A DNA stretch of 10,269 nt from Geobacter sp. GTDB lineage: Bacteria > Desulfobacterota > Desulfuromonadia > Geobacterales > Geobacteraceae. The stretch is from positions 36,483 through 46,751 of the forward strand of contig DNRQ01000207.1 of the NCBI GenBank assembly GCA_003499925.1, given 5' to 3'. The notes under the pieces were generated by a model. It was given only the letters and a program-made list of their open reading frames with translations. It searched no databases and was not told the origin of the DNA. Below, one piece after another: positions 1 through 7,832 of this stretch. The translations under genes and the position numbers were made by a program. Position 1 is the first letter of the stretch. Each line of letters begins with the position of its first letter.

Positions 1-103
1 AAGCTCGCACAAGCCTCACCCTCCTCCCGCCCCTCCCATCAAGGGAGGGGAGAAGACCAAGCGGGAGATTAGTGCTAACCAGGAGTGCTTTTCTGTTAAG
101 TTA
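1..103. repeat. Partial C/G-rich palindromic repeat element (right end)
   Basis: A hairpin has arms CCCCTCCC (30-37) and GGGAGGGG (43-50) around the loop ATCAA. It is followed by AGCGGGAGATTAGTGCTAACC-like sequence at 60-80, which matches the right end of the complete element at 8712-8733 at 17 of 21 positions, and by a GTTAAGTTA remnant at 95-103. The element is therefore probably cut by the window start. There is no T-run after the hairpin on either strand, so it is not a textbook intrinsic terminator, although it lies just beyond the 3' end of the fad cluster. Bases 7-24 recur exactly at 10182-10199. Confidence 0.55.
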
Positions 104-146
104 GAGCTTTTGCCCGGAGGGGACGATTTGCAGGATGATCTGCGTT

Positions 147-1925
147 TCAGAAGACATACCTCTCCGCCTCGATCGCCGCATTTGCCAGGGCGCGTTTGGC
201 CTGCAGCAGACCGGTCGCGTCGTACTTGGTGAAACGCCTGATTCCGCCGAGCATCATGGTCAGCGGGTCACCCTCCTCGATGTAATAGGCCGCCTTGCGG
301 GCAGCGTTGGCCGTTTTTTCCGCCGCGGCATAGCTGAAGGTCTTGACCGCCGCGACAACCGTGCCTTTTTTCGCCTCGCTCAGCTTGGGCAGCATCTTTT
401 CAGCGCGCAGCACGCAGCTTTCCACAGCGAAGATGTTGATGGCAACGTCGGCAATGGCCAGCAGAACCTCCTGCTCCTCCTTGATCTTCTCCCTGAACTT
501 TTGGGCGCCGGTGCCTGCCACCACCAGGAAAGCCTGCTTCAGGTCGGCTATCAGCGCCTTCTCGGCAGCAAAGGGGACGCTGTCGTCGAGTTCCTCGAAG
601 GACGGGGTCATCAGTGACTCGAAAGCCTTCATCGCCTCGCGCTGCAGCGGGATCTCCCCCTTCATGGCGCGGGTGAGAAGTATCCCCGGGATCAGCATCC
701 TGTTGATCTCGTTGGTCCCCTCGAAGATCCGGTTGATCCTCTCGTCGCGGTAGAAGCGCTCGGCCGGGTATTCCTGCACGAAGCCGTAGCCGCCATGGAT
801 CTGCACCACCTCGTCCACCACGTCTGCCAGCACCTCGGAGCAGAACACCTTGGCGATGGCGCACTCGATGGCGTACTCCTCTATGCCGCGCTGGTAGGCA
901 TCGTAGTAGTTGGCGGTCTCCTTGGGGATGGTGGCGAGGCGGTCGTCGATCAGCCCGGCCAGGCGGTAGATCAGCGATTCGGCGGCGTAGATTTCGGCCG
1001 TCAGGTCGGCGATCTTCTCCTTGATGGCGCCAAAGGAGGCGATGGGGCGCCCGAACTGCTTGCGCATGTTGGCGTACCTGATCCCCTCCTCCAGTGCGTT
1101 CTTGGCGGCACCGGTCACTGCGGCGCCCAGCTTGAAGCGCCCTACGTTGAGCACGTTGAAGGCGATCTTGTGCCCCTTGCCGATCTCGCCGAGCACGTTT
1201 TCCACCGGTACCCGGGCATTGTCCAGGATGATCTGGGTGGTCGAGGAGCCCTTGATGCCGAGCTTCTTTTCCTCGGGGCCCACGCTGAGCCCTTCCGTGC
1301 TGCGTTCCACGAGAAATGCGGTGAACTGCTCCTTGTCGACCTTGGCGAAGAGGGTGTAGAGATCGGCGATCGCGCCGTTGGTGGTGAACTGCTTGGTGCC
1401 GTTCAGAAGGTAATAGCGGCCGTCCTCCGAGAGGGTGGCGTACGCCTTGGCGCCGAGCGCGTCACTCCCCGAATCGGGTTCGGTGAGGCAGTAGGCGGCA
1501 ATCCACTCGCCGCTGATCAGTTTGCCGAGGTACTTCTCCTTCTGCGGTTCGGTGCCGTAGTAGACGAGAGGGAGCGTCCCGATGCCGGTGTGGGCCGAAT
1601 AGGCGACGGAAAAGGAACCCGAGGCGGAGATCTTCTCGGCCGCCAGCATGCTGGTCGCCTTGTCGAGTTCGAGCCCGCCGTACTCCTCGGGTGCGTCGAT
1701 CATCAACAGGCCGAGCTCGCCGCACTTTTTCATAAGCTTCACCACATGCTGGAACTGCTGGTGCTCTATCTCTTCGCGAAGCGGCATTACCTCGTTCAAG
1801 ACGAACTGCTCGGTCATCTGGCCGATCTGTCGCTGCTCGTCGCTGAAATCCTCGGGGGTGAAGACGTCATCCTTGGAGCTTTCGGTTACCAGGTATTCCG
1901 CGCCTTTGAAAATTCTTGCTGCCAT
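147..1925 (-). CDS. fadE: Acyl-CoA dehydrogenase with C-terminal extension (FadE-type)
   Basis: This 592-residue flavoprotein would catalyse the first step of beta-oxidation, FAD-dependent alpha,beta-dehydrogenation of acyl-CoA, passing electrons to an electron-transfer flavoprotein that is not encoded here. The acyl-CoA dehydrogenase core covers about residues 30-420. It includes YCLTEPDSGSD (145-155, flavin/substrate loop), QIHGGYGF (375-382) and RIFEGTNEI (399-407), whose Glu402 is the expected catalytic base. Residues 420-592 are a helical C-terminal extension like those of very-long-chain enzymes and of B. subtilis FadE (about 594 residues). The start at 1925 is chosen because MAARIFKG follows AAGAGGTG with 4-nt spacing. 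The frame stays open 57 codons further upstream, but only through low-complexity repeat DNA. It is the last gene of the cluster. Chain-length specificity cannot be read from sequence; the family call is secure. Confidence 0.93.
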   Translation of the reverse strand: MAARIFKGAEYLVTESSKDDVFTPEDFSDEQRQIGQMTEQFVLNEVMPLREEIEHQQFQHVVKLMKKCGELGLLMIDAPEEYGGLELDKATSMLAAEKISASGSFSVAYSAHTGIGTLPLVYYGTEPQKEKYLGKLISGEWIAAYCLTEPDSGSDALGAKAYATLSEDGRYYLLNGTKQFTTNGAIADLYTLFAKVDKEQFTAFLVERSTEGLSVGPEEKKLGIKGSSTTQIILDNARVPVENVLGEIGKGHKIAFNVLNVGRFKLGAAVTGAAKNALEEGIRYANMRKQFGRPIASFGAIKEKIADLTAEIYAAESLIYRLAGLIDDRLATIPKETANYYDAYQRGIEEYAIECAIAKVFCSEVLADVVDEVVQIHGGYGFVQEYPAERFYRDERINRIFEGTNEINRMLIPGILLTRAMKGEIPLQREAMKAFESLMTPSFEELDDSVPFAAEKALIADLKQAFLVVAGTGAQKFREKIKEEQEVLLAIADVAINIFAVESCVLRAEKMLPKLSEAKKGTVVAAVKTFSYAAAEKTANAARKAAYYIEEGDPLTMMLGGIRRFTKYDATGLLQAKRALANAAIEAERYVF

Positions 1926-1942
1926 AAAGCACCTCTTGAAGC

Positions 1943-2144
1943 GTGAAGGGTGATAGAACCAGTGAAAGGTGAATAGAACCGTGAACCAGTGAAAGGTGAA
2001 TAGAACCAGTGAACCAGTGAACCAGAAACAGTGAAAGGTGAAAGGTGAAAGGTGAAAGGTGAATAAAACCAGAACCGTGAAAGGTGAATTTTTCACCTTT
2101 CACCTTTCACCTTTCACAGTTTCTTTCACAGTTTCTTTCACCTT
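1943..2144. repeat. Heptamer (GTGAAAG) tandem-repeat array with inverted arms
   Basis: The fadA-fadE spacer is almost wholly short repeats. On the plus strand, four GTGAAAG copies plus a partial one run at 2031-2063. A 25-nt block (1956-1980) recurs exactly at 1983-2007, and GTGAACCA octamers lie around 2008-2025. The array then flips orientation: 2092-2117 is a perfect 26-nt inverted copy of 2038-2063. The flipped part continues with TTTCACAG units up to the fadA stop codon at 2145-2147, which itself looks like part of a unit. The pattern suggests growth by replication slippage. The array lies in the transcribed spacer ahead of fadE. Confidence 0.85.
2077..2103 (-). other. Perfect 12-bp hairpin in fadA-fadE spacer
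   Basis: GTGAAAGGTGAA (2077-2088) and TTCACCTTTCAC (2092-2103) are perfectly complementary around a 3-nt loop. In the minus-strand transcript this hairpin competes with a longer 26-bp pairing between 2092-2117 and 2038-2063. It lies about 40 nt after the fadA stop. No U-run follows it directly, so a role in mRNA processing or stability is as plausible as partial termination. Confidence 0.6.
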
Positions 2145-3317
2145 TCACAGTTTTTCAAAGATCCCCGCGGCGCCCATGCCGCCGCCGATGCACATGGAAA
2201 CGCAGCCATAGCGCAGGTCGCGGCGCTGCATCTCGTGCAGGAGGGTCGCGGTCAGCTTGGAGCCGGTGCAGCCCAACGGGTGCCCGAGCGCTATGGCGCC
2301 GCCGTTCACATTGACGCGGTCGGGATCGAGCCCGAGTTCCCTGATGCAGGCCAGGGACTGCACGGCGAACGCCTCGTTGAGCTCGAAGAGGCCGATGTCG
2401 TTTTGCGACAGCCCTGCCAGTTTCAGCGCAGCCGGAATGGCCTCGATCGGGCCGGTACCCATGATCTCGGGCGGCACACCCTTGACGGCAAAACAGAGGA
2501 AACGGGCCAGCGGCTTAAGCCCGGTCCGCTTCAGGAACGCCTCGGATACGACCAGTACCGCAGCGGCGCCGTCGGTCATCTGCGAGGAGTTTCCTGCTGT
2601 TACGGTCCCGTTTGCCTTGAAGGCGGGCTTCAGCTTGCCGAGCGCTGCCACGGTGGTGTCGCCGCGCACGCCGTCATCGGCGGTCACCGTCTCCTTGGAG
2701 CATTTCATTTTGCCGTCTGCCAGGGCACAGAACTCGGCCTCGACAGGGATGATCTCCTCGGCAAACTTTCCCTGACCGATCGCCTCGGCGGCCTTTTGAT
2801 GGCTCGCGGCGGCAAAGGCGTCCTGGTCCTCGCGCGAGATGGCGTACTTGTCGACCAGAAGTTCCGCCGTGATCCCCATGGAGGCGAAGGTTTCCGGCCA
2901 GGAGGCGATCAGTGAGGGATTGGCGCTGAACTTGCTCCCCCCCATGGGAATCATGGTCATGCTCTCGGCGCCCCCGGCGATGATGCAGTCGGCAAATCCT
3001 GCCATGATCCGCTCTGCTGCCGAAGCGATGCTCTGAAGCCCGGACGAGCAGAAGCGGTTCACGGTCTGGGCGGGAACCTGATAGGGAATGCCGGCCTTGA
3101 AAGCCGCCACCCTGGCGAGGTTCATCCCCTGCTCACCTTCGGGAAAGGCACAGCCGATGATGATGTCGTCGAGCTCGCGCGGGTCGACGCCGGTCCTGTC
3201 GAGAACTCCCCTGATGGCAGCGGCTGCCAGATCGTCGGGGCGTACGTTTTTCAGTTTCCCTTTGTTCGCCTTGGTGCCAGGGGTGCGGTAGGCGGCCAGG
3301 ATGTATGCGTTGGACAT
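2145..3317 (-). CDS. fadA: Acetyl-CoA acyltransferase (3-ketoacyl-CoA thiolase)
   Basis: This 390-residue thiolase would cleave 3-ketoacyl-CoA with CoA to give acetyl-CoA and a shortened acyl-CoA, the last step of beta-oxidation. All active-site motifs are present: nucleophile Cys90 in TVNRFCSSGLQ, NEAF (314-317), His346 in GGAIALGHPLG, and Cys376 in CIGGGMGAAG near the C-terminus. The length is standard and matches B. subtilis FadA (about 391). The start at 3317 (MSNAYILAAYRTP) has an excellent GGAGGAG site 3-4 nt upstream; an in-frame GTG four codons earlier overlaps that site and is unlikely. It lies 138 bp downstream of fadN, with a C/G-rich palindrome between them, and 219 bp upstream of fadE. 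The motif TVNRFCSSGLQ favours a degradative thiolase over a biosynthetic acetoacetyl-CoA thiolase, but sequence alone does not settle chain length. Confidence 0.94.
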   Translation of the reverse strand: MSNAYILAAYRTPGTKANKGKLKNVRPDDLAAAAIRGVLDRTGVDPRELDDIIIGCAFPEGEQGMNLARVAAFKAGIPYQVPAQTVNRFCSSGLQSIASAAERIMAGFADCIIAGGAESMTMIPMGGSKFSANPSLIASWPETFASMGITAELLVDKYAISREDQDAFAAASHQKAAEAIGQGKFAEEIIPVEAEFCALADGKMKCSKETVTADDGVRGDTTVAALGKLKPAFKANGTVTAGNSSQMTDGAAAVLVVSEAFLKRTGLKPLARFLCFAVKGVPPEIMGTGPIEAIPAALKLAGLSQNDIGLFELNEAFAVQSLACIRELGLDPDRVNVNGGAIALGHPLGCTGSKLTATLLHEMQRRDLRYGCVSMCIGGGMGAAGIFEKL

Positions 3318-3358
3318 GATCTCCTCCACTGAATTGCTATAGCTTCGCGAGGGAACTA

Positions 3359-3445
3359 CCCCATCCCCACCCTAGCCCTCCCCTTGAAGGGGAGGGGATT
3401 TTGGCTCCTCCCCCTTCAAGGGGGAGGTAGGGAGGGGGATGGGGG
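3359..3445. repeat. Double C/G-rich palindrome between fadN and fadA
   Basis: Two adjacent palindromes, CCCTCCCCTT-G-AAGGGGAGGG (3376-3396) and CCTCCCCCTT-C-AAGGGGGAGG (3407-3427), are enclosed by outer complementary arms CCCCATCCCCACCC (3359-3372) and GGGAGGGGGATGGGG (3430-3444). The whole unit can fold as a nested cruciform or RNA structure. It is the same core as at 8606-8703, but with the two half-elements in swapped order and without the GATTAGCGCTGATC ends. The right half is a G-quadruplex motif on the plus strand, and the left half is one on the transcribed (mRNA-sense) minus strand, about 40-65 nt upstream of the fadA start. Confidence 0.8.
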
Positions 3446-3455
3446 ACAAACAGCT

Positions 3456-5843
3456 CTAGTTGCGCAGCGGCTTCCCCTTTTTCAGCATGTGCTGGATGCG
3501 CTCCGCGGTCTTCTTCTGGCCGCAGTAACGGAGGAAGGTCTCGCGCTCCAGATCGAGCAGATACTGCTCGGTGATCGAGGTCCCTGCCGGCACGTCCCCG
3601 CCGGTGATGACGTCGGCAATGCCCGAGGCGAGGTAGCGGTCGTGAGCGGATATGAACCCCCCCTGCTCCAGGTTCCAGAGCTGGGCCTTGATGCTCGCGG
3701 CCACGCCGCGCCCGGGGGCCTTGAGACCGGTAAGGGGCCGACCGGGGCGATAGTTGGCGGCGAGGGCTATTGCCTTCAGCTTGGCGTCGTGGATGCGCCT
3801 TTCCAGGTCCATGGTGATGCTGTCACCCTGGCGCATGAGCCCCATTCCGAACATCTCGGCTGCGGAGCTGCTTACCTTTGCCATGGCGATGGTCTGGAAC
3901 CCCTTGAAGATGAACTGGGTCACGTCGGAGCCGTTCTCATCGGCGAGCTTGATGGCACGAATCGCCATCTCCTTGGTGCCGCCGCCGGCAGGGAGGAGCC
4001 CGACGCCGATCTCGACCAGCCCCATGTAGCTCTCGGCATGTGCGGTGATGGCGTCGGCGTGGAGGCAGGTCTCGCAACCTCCCCCCATGACCAGGTTGTG
4101 CGGTGCGGCGACGACCGGTATCTTCGAGTACTTGATCGCCATCATCGCCCTCTGGAACGCCTTCACCGTCAGGGCGATCTCGTCATAGGCCCCCTCTGCG
4201 ATTGCCATGGCAATCAGCATCAGGTTGGCACCGGCCGAGAACATGGCTCCCTCGTTGGCGATGACCAGTCCGATGCCGTCCTGTTCGGCACGACGCACCC
4301 CCTTTTGTATCATGGCGAGTGTATCGGTGCCTATGGTGTTCATCTTGGAATGAAACTCCAGGCAGAAGATGCCGTCTCCCAGGTCGATCACCGAGGCGGC
4401 GGAGTTTTTCTCGACGACTGCGCCGGCGCTTTTCAAGAGGGTGAGCGAGACGCCGGCAGCCGGCCGCTGCAGCTCCCTGAACCCCCTGTCGTCGATGCTG
4501 TAGTAGTATCTCTTCCCCCCCTCGACCCTGTAGAAGCTCTCCACCTCCTTGAGCAGGGGGGGCACGGCAACGCCGTCGCTCTCGGCACGCTGAACGAATC
4601 GGGCCACACCGAGGGCGTCCAGGATCTCGAAGGGACCCAGCTCCCAGTTGTACCCCCATTTCATGGCGTTATCGATGTTGACGACATCGTCGGCGATCTC
4701 GGGGATCCTCTTCGCCGCGTAGATCAGGGTGTCGCGCAGGCTCTTCCAGGCGAACTGCGCCGCGTTGTCCGAGCCTTCCAGAAGCGTCTTCACCCGCAGC
4801 CCCGGATCGTCGATCTGCTTGGTGGCGCTCACCGAGGCGAACTTCGGGTGGACGGTCGGGCGGTAGCTGCCGCTTTGGTAGTCGTAGAAGAACTTGACGC
4901 TCTCGCCCGCCACGCTCTCCCTCTTGTAAAACCCCTGGTTCGCCTTCCTCCCGGTCCTCCCTGCGGCAATCATCTCCCTGGTGCTTTCCGGCACCTGGAA
5001 TATCTCGCGCTCGTCGTCGCCGGTCAGAAGCGCGTAGCTGTTTTCCACCACCCGTACCACGGTGTCGATGCCGACCAGGTCCCAAAGGGCAAAGGTCCCG
5101 GTTTTGGGGCGCGCCATTGCCGGACCGCTGATGGCGTCCACCTCCTCCACGGTGAGCCCCATGTCGACCATGTGCCGGTAGGCGGCCGCGCCGGCGTAGG
5201 TGCCGATCCGGTTGGCGATGAAGTTGGGGGTGTCCTTCGCGTAGACGATCCCCTTGCCCAGGCGCCTGCCGAGGAAGCCGGCCATGAAGCAGATCACCTC
5301 GGGGGCGGTATCGGCGCAGCCGACCATCTCCATGAGCCGCATGTAACGGGGCGGGTTGAAGAAATGGGTCACCAGGAAGTTGCGCCTGACCGCCTCCGGG
5401 AGCACCTGTGCCATCTCGTTTGCCGAAAGCCCGCTGGTGTTGGTGGAGAGGATCGCCCCTTCCTTCAGGTTGGGGAGCACCTTCTCCGTGAAGAGCCGCT
5501 TCTTGATCTCCATGTTCTCCAGGACGACCTCGATGACCCAGTCGCACTCCCTGAGCCGCGACATGTCGTCCTCGAAGTTGCCGCTCTCGATGTAATCCCG
5601 GTACTCCGGAAGGTAGAGCGCCGCAGGCTTCGCCTTGGCAAGCGCTTCCAGGGCCCGGGAGGCGATCCTGTTGCGGAACTCGCGCCCGGTCAGGTCGAGA
5701 CCGGCTCCCCTTTCGGCTTCGCTCGGCTCGCCAGGCACCATGTCCAGCAGCAGCACCTCGATGCCCGCGTTGGCGAGCTGTCCGGCAATGGCGGCGCCCA
5801 TGACGCCGGCCCCCAACACTGCAACCTTGTTGATCTGTTTCAT
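3456..5843 (-). CDS. fadN: Bifunctional 3-hydroxyacyl-CoA dehydrogenase / enoyl-CoA hydratase (FadN-type)
   Basis: This 795-residue fusion would carry out steps two and three of beta-oxidation. The N-terminal half is an NAD-dependent 3-hydroxyacyl-CoA dehydrogenase: Rossmann motif GAGVMG (11-16), SNTSGLS-type loop (about 133-140), and catalytic His160 in THFFNPPRYM. The C-terminal third is a crotonase fold: oxyanion-hole motif FSAGANL (535-541), GGGCE with Glu591, and LVEIGVGLLPAGGG with Glu611, the two expected catalytic glutamates. The dehydrogenase-first order and the length match B. subtilis FadN (about 789), not E. coli FadB, where the hydratase comes first. The start at 5843 (MKQINKVAVLG) places GGGGG 5 nt upstream. 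An ATG at 5855 (MGDAMKQ) is a real alternative, adding four residues and leaving 9 nt after the fadD stop. Close spacing to fadD supports co-transcription. Confidence 0.93.
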   Translation of the reverse strand: MKQINKVAVLGAGVMGAAIAGQLANAGIEVLLLDMVPGEPSEAERGAGLDLTGREFRNRIASRALEALAKAKPAALYLPEYRDYIESGNFEDDMSRLRECDWVIEVVLENMEIKKRLFTEKVLPNLKEGAILSTNTSGLSANEMAQVLPEAVRRNFLVTHFFNPPRYMRLMEMVGCADTAPEVICFMAGFLGRRLGKGIVYAKDTPNFIANRIGTYAGAAAYRHMVDMGLTVEEVDAISGPAMARPKTGTFALWDLVGIDTVVRVVENSYALLTGDDEREIFQVPESTREMIAAGRTGRKANQGFYKRESVAGESVKFFYDYQSGSYRPTVHPKFASVSATKQIDDPGLRVKTLLEGSDNAAQFAWKSLRDTLIYAAKRIPEIADDVVNIDNAMKWGYNWELGPFEILDALGVARFVQRAESDGVAVPPLLKEVESFYRVEGGKRYYYSIDDRGFRELQRPAAGVSLTLLKSAGAVVEKNSAASVIDLGDGIFCLEFHSKMNTIGTDTLAMIQKGVRRAEQDGIGLVIANEGAMFSAGANLMLIAMAIAEGAYDEIALTVKAFQRAMMAIKYSKIPVVAAPHNLVMGGGCETCLHADAITAHAESYMGLVEIGVGLLPAGGGTKEMAIRAIKLADENGSDVTQFIFKGFQTIAMAKVSSSAAEMFGMGLMRQGDSITMDLERRIHDAKLKAIALAANYRPGRPLTGLKAPGRGVAASIKAQLWNLEQGGFISAHDRYLASGIADVITGGDVPAGTSITEQYLLDLERETFLRYCGQKKTAERIQHMLKKGKPLRN

Positions 5844-5864
5844 CGCATCCCCCATGTGTCTCTC

Positions 5865-7676
5865 TCAGTTTTCCGGGACCGCGTACATCCGCTCGATCTT
5901 CTCTTTGTTATGTTCGCCGATGACCTTGCGCTTGAACTTCAGCGTCGGGGTGAGTTCATCCGTCTCGATGCTGAAGTCACGCGGCAGCAGCACGAATTTC
6001 TTGATCGATTCGTAGGAGGCCAGATCCTTGTTGATTTCCGCCACCCGCTGCTCGAAGAGCCTTACCACGGGTTCGTGGACCACCAGATCGTCGAGGTCGT
6101 TGTAGTCGATCCCCTGCTCGCGGGCGAACTCCAAAAGCCGCTCGACGGTCGGCACCAGCAGGGCGGTAAGGAACGGCTTCCGGTCGCCGTAGACAAAGGC
6201 CTGGGAGATGTACTTGTCGCGCTTGAGCCGGCTCTCGATCGGCTGAGGTGCGATGTTCTTGCCGCCGGAGGTGATGATGAGCTCCTTCTTGCGGTCGGTG
6301 ATATAGAGAAAGCGTCCTTCCAGGTGTCCGATGTCCCCGGTCTTGAACCAGCCGTCCTGCAGCGTCTCCCGCGTTGCATCCGGATCCTTGAAGTATCCCA
6401 GCATCACCTGCGGCCCCCTGACCAGGACCTCGCCGTCCTCGGCGATCGCTATCTCGGTCGACTCCAAGGCGGTACCCACCGAACCGAAACGGATATCCTC
6501 CAGGTTGTTGTTGCAGAGTACCGGGCTGGTCTCGGTCAGGCCGTACCCTTCGATGATCGGGATGCCTATGATCCAGAAGAACTCGTTGATGTGCCTGTCC
6601 AGAGGGGCGCCGCCGCTGCAGCAGAACTTCATGTTCCCCCCGAAGCGCTTGCGCAGCTTGGTGAAGATGATCCGGTCGGCGACGGCGTACTGGAACCTGA
6701 GCCAGAAGGAGAGTTTCTTTTCGACGTATTTCGCATAGATGTAGCGCTCGCCGATGGAGAGTGCGTTCCGGAACAGCTTGCGCTTATACAGGGCGAGCCG
6801 ATGCACGTTTTCGAAGATGCGCGAATAGATCTTCTCGAACAGCCTCGGGACGCAGACCATGACGGTGGGCTGCACCTCGATCATGTTCTCCGCGATCTTC
6901 TCGATGCTGTCGGCAAAGACGATCACCCCGCCCAGCATGACGGGAAGGTAATAACCGACGCTTCTCTCGAAGACGTGACTGAGCGGCAAAAAACTGAGGA
7001 ACACCTCGTTTTGGTGGAGAATCCGGGCCTTCTTGATGGTATGCCAGACATCGAAGAGGATGTTGTTGTGGGAGAGCATCACCGCTTTGGGGACGCCGGT
7101 GGTCCCCGAGGTATAGATCAGGGTCATCAGCTGCCCGGGGTCGATGGAGTCGATCACCGCCTCGAGTTCGCTCCTCTCCTGGTCCGAAATGGGGTCGTCG
7201 ATCTCGGAAAGTTGGTAGAAGGTGGTCAGGGGGAGCGACGGCTCGCCTAGAAAGCGCTCGAAGGAGACCACGAGCTGCAGCATGGGGATGGCGTCCTTGA
7301 CCTTCAGCAGTTTGCGGTACTGCGTCTTGGTCGAGATGAAGACGAGCTTGGCGTCGGAGTGGTTCAGCGCATACTCGATCTGTTCGGGGGTGTTGCTCGG
7401 ATAGATGGGGACTGTCACGGCTGCCGCACACTGGATCCCCATGTCCGCGATGATCCATCCGGCGCGGTTTTCGGAAAGGATGGCGACCTTGTCGCCCGGC
7501 CGCACCTGCAACTTGCGCAGTCCGCGCGCCACCATCAGGGCGCGGTCGTAGAACTGCGAGTAGCTCAAGGTGACCCAGCTCCCCTGTTTCCTGAACCTCA
7601 CGGCGGGCTTCGCCTCGAATCTCGAGGCGTGCTCCCTGAGCATGTCGGGAACGGATTGGTATGGGATCTTGTCCAT
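5865..7676 (-). CDS. fadD: Long-chain acyl-CoA synthetase, AMP-forming
   Basis: This 603-residue adenylate-forming enzyme would activate free fatty acid to acyl-CoA through an acyl-AMP intermediate, supplying the downstream beta-oxidation enzymes. Motifs in order: phosphate-binding YTSGTTGVPK (188-197), PLSHVFER (231-238), EGYGLTETSP (376-385), GWFKTGD (442-448), YITDRKKELI with Asp461/Arg462, and the C-terminal lysine motif PTLK (Lys580, expected acyl-adenylation residue). Length and motifs fit the long-chain (FAA1/FadD15-like) group rather than acetyl-CoA synthetases. No membrane segment is evident; such enzymes usually act at the cytoplasmic membrane. The start at 7676 gives the canonical N-terminus and is preceded by only a weak GGGTG ribosome site. 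It is the first gene of the cluster, behind a promoter candidate at 7723-7751. Exact substrate range is unknown. Confidence 0.93.
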   Translation of the reverse strand: MDKIPYQSVPDMLREHASRFEAKPAVRFRKQGSWVTLSYSQFYDRALMVARGLRKLQVRPGDKVAILSENRAGWIIADMGIQCAAAVTVPIYPSNTPEQIEYALNHSDAKLVFISTKTQYRKLLKVKDAIPMLQLVVSFERFLGEPSLPLTTFYQLSEIDDPISDQERSELEAVIDSIDPGQLMTLIYTSGTTGVPKAVMLSHNNILFDVWHTIKKARILHQNEVFLSFLPLSHVFERSVGYYLPVMLGGVIVFADSIEKIAENMIEVQPTVMVCVPRLFEKIYSRIFENVHRLALYKRKLFRNALSIGERYIYAKYVEKKLSFWLRFQYAVADRIIFTKLRKRFGGNMKFCCSGGAPLDRHINEFFWIIGIPIIEGYGLTETSPVLCNNNLEDIRFGSVGTALESTEIAIAEDGEVLVRGPQVMLGYFKDPDATRETLQDGWFKTGDIGHLEGRFLYITDRKKELIITSGGKNIAPQPIESRLKRDKYISQAFVYGDRKPFLTALLVPTVERLLEFAREQGIDYNDLDDLVVHEPVVRLFEQRVAEINKDLASYESIKKFVLLPRDFSIETDELTPTLKFKRKVIGEHNKEKIERMYAVPEN

Positions 7677-7722
7677 AGGGCACCCAATTACTCAGGTTGG
7701 CAGGAAGGATGTATCGGATTTT

Positions 7723-7751
7723 AAAATAACTATCCTTAACGTGCATGTCAA
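7723..7751 (-). promoter_or_regulatory. Sigma-70-like promoter candidate for the fad cluster
   Basis: On the minus strand, TTGACA (7751-7746) is followed by a 17-nt spacer and TATTTT (7728-7723). The -35 box is consensus and the -10 box matches at 4 of 6 positions, TATAAT being the reference. A start near 7716 would give a leader of about 40 nt before the fadD ATG. The motif match is direct; activity is inferred. Confidence 0.5.
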
Positions 7752-7773
7752 GTTCTATGTAAATCGTGCAATG

Positions 7774-7802
7774 CTCAAAGCGTCTCTGTTTCAGCGTTTG
7801 AG
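7774..7802. promoter_or_regulatory. Possible operator: CTCAAA-N17-TTTGAG inverted repeat
   Basis: Six-base inverted arms CTCAAA (7774-7779) and TTTGAG (7797-7802) lie between the two divergent promoters, just upstream of the -35 box facing fadD. The position suits a shared regulator of lipid genes. However, the arms are short, the spacer is long, and no regulator gene is in the window, so this is a weak call. Confidence 0.2.
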
Positions 7803-7832
7803 ATTAGCGCAAGCCAAGCATCGGTTATACGT

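Noticed and set aside
795..1946. A 383-codon plus-strand open frame antisense to fadE
   Set aside because: It is a codon-bias shadow of a secure acyl-CoA dehydrogenase gene, with low-information composition and no motif.
1926..2096. In-frame N-terminal extension of fadE (57 codons)
   Set aside because: It encodes only repeated SPFTFH/LFTFHWF units from the heptamer array, while a good ribosome site and the expected family N-terminus lie at 1925.
1943..2144. CRISPR array
   Set aside because: Units are 7-25 bp with no unique spacers, and orientation flips within the array; no cas genes are nearby.
3376..3427. Rho-independent terminator between fadN and fadA
   Set aside because: The stems are strong but no T-run follows on the transcribed strand, and the downstream genes complete the same pathway.
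3384..7250. A 1288-codon open frame on the plus strand, antisense to fadN and fadD
   Set aside because: It lies opposite two fully motif-supported genes, its product has no recognisable domain, and it begins in repeat DNA. Such long antisense frames arise from strong GC codon bias.
7802..7810. GATTAGCGC, matching the left half of the repeat boundary motif, inside the divergent promoter region
   Set aside because: It is a nine-base match without the rest of the palindrome or the GTTAAC flank, so likely chance, though it could be a decayed copy.
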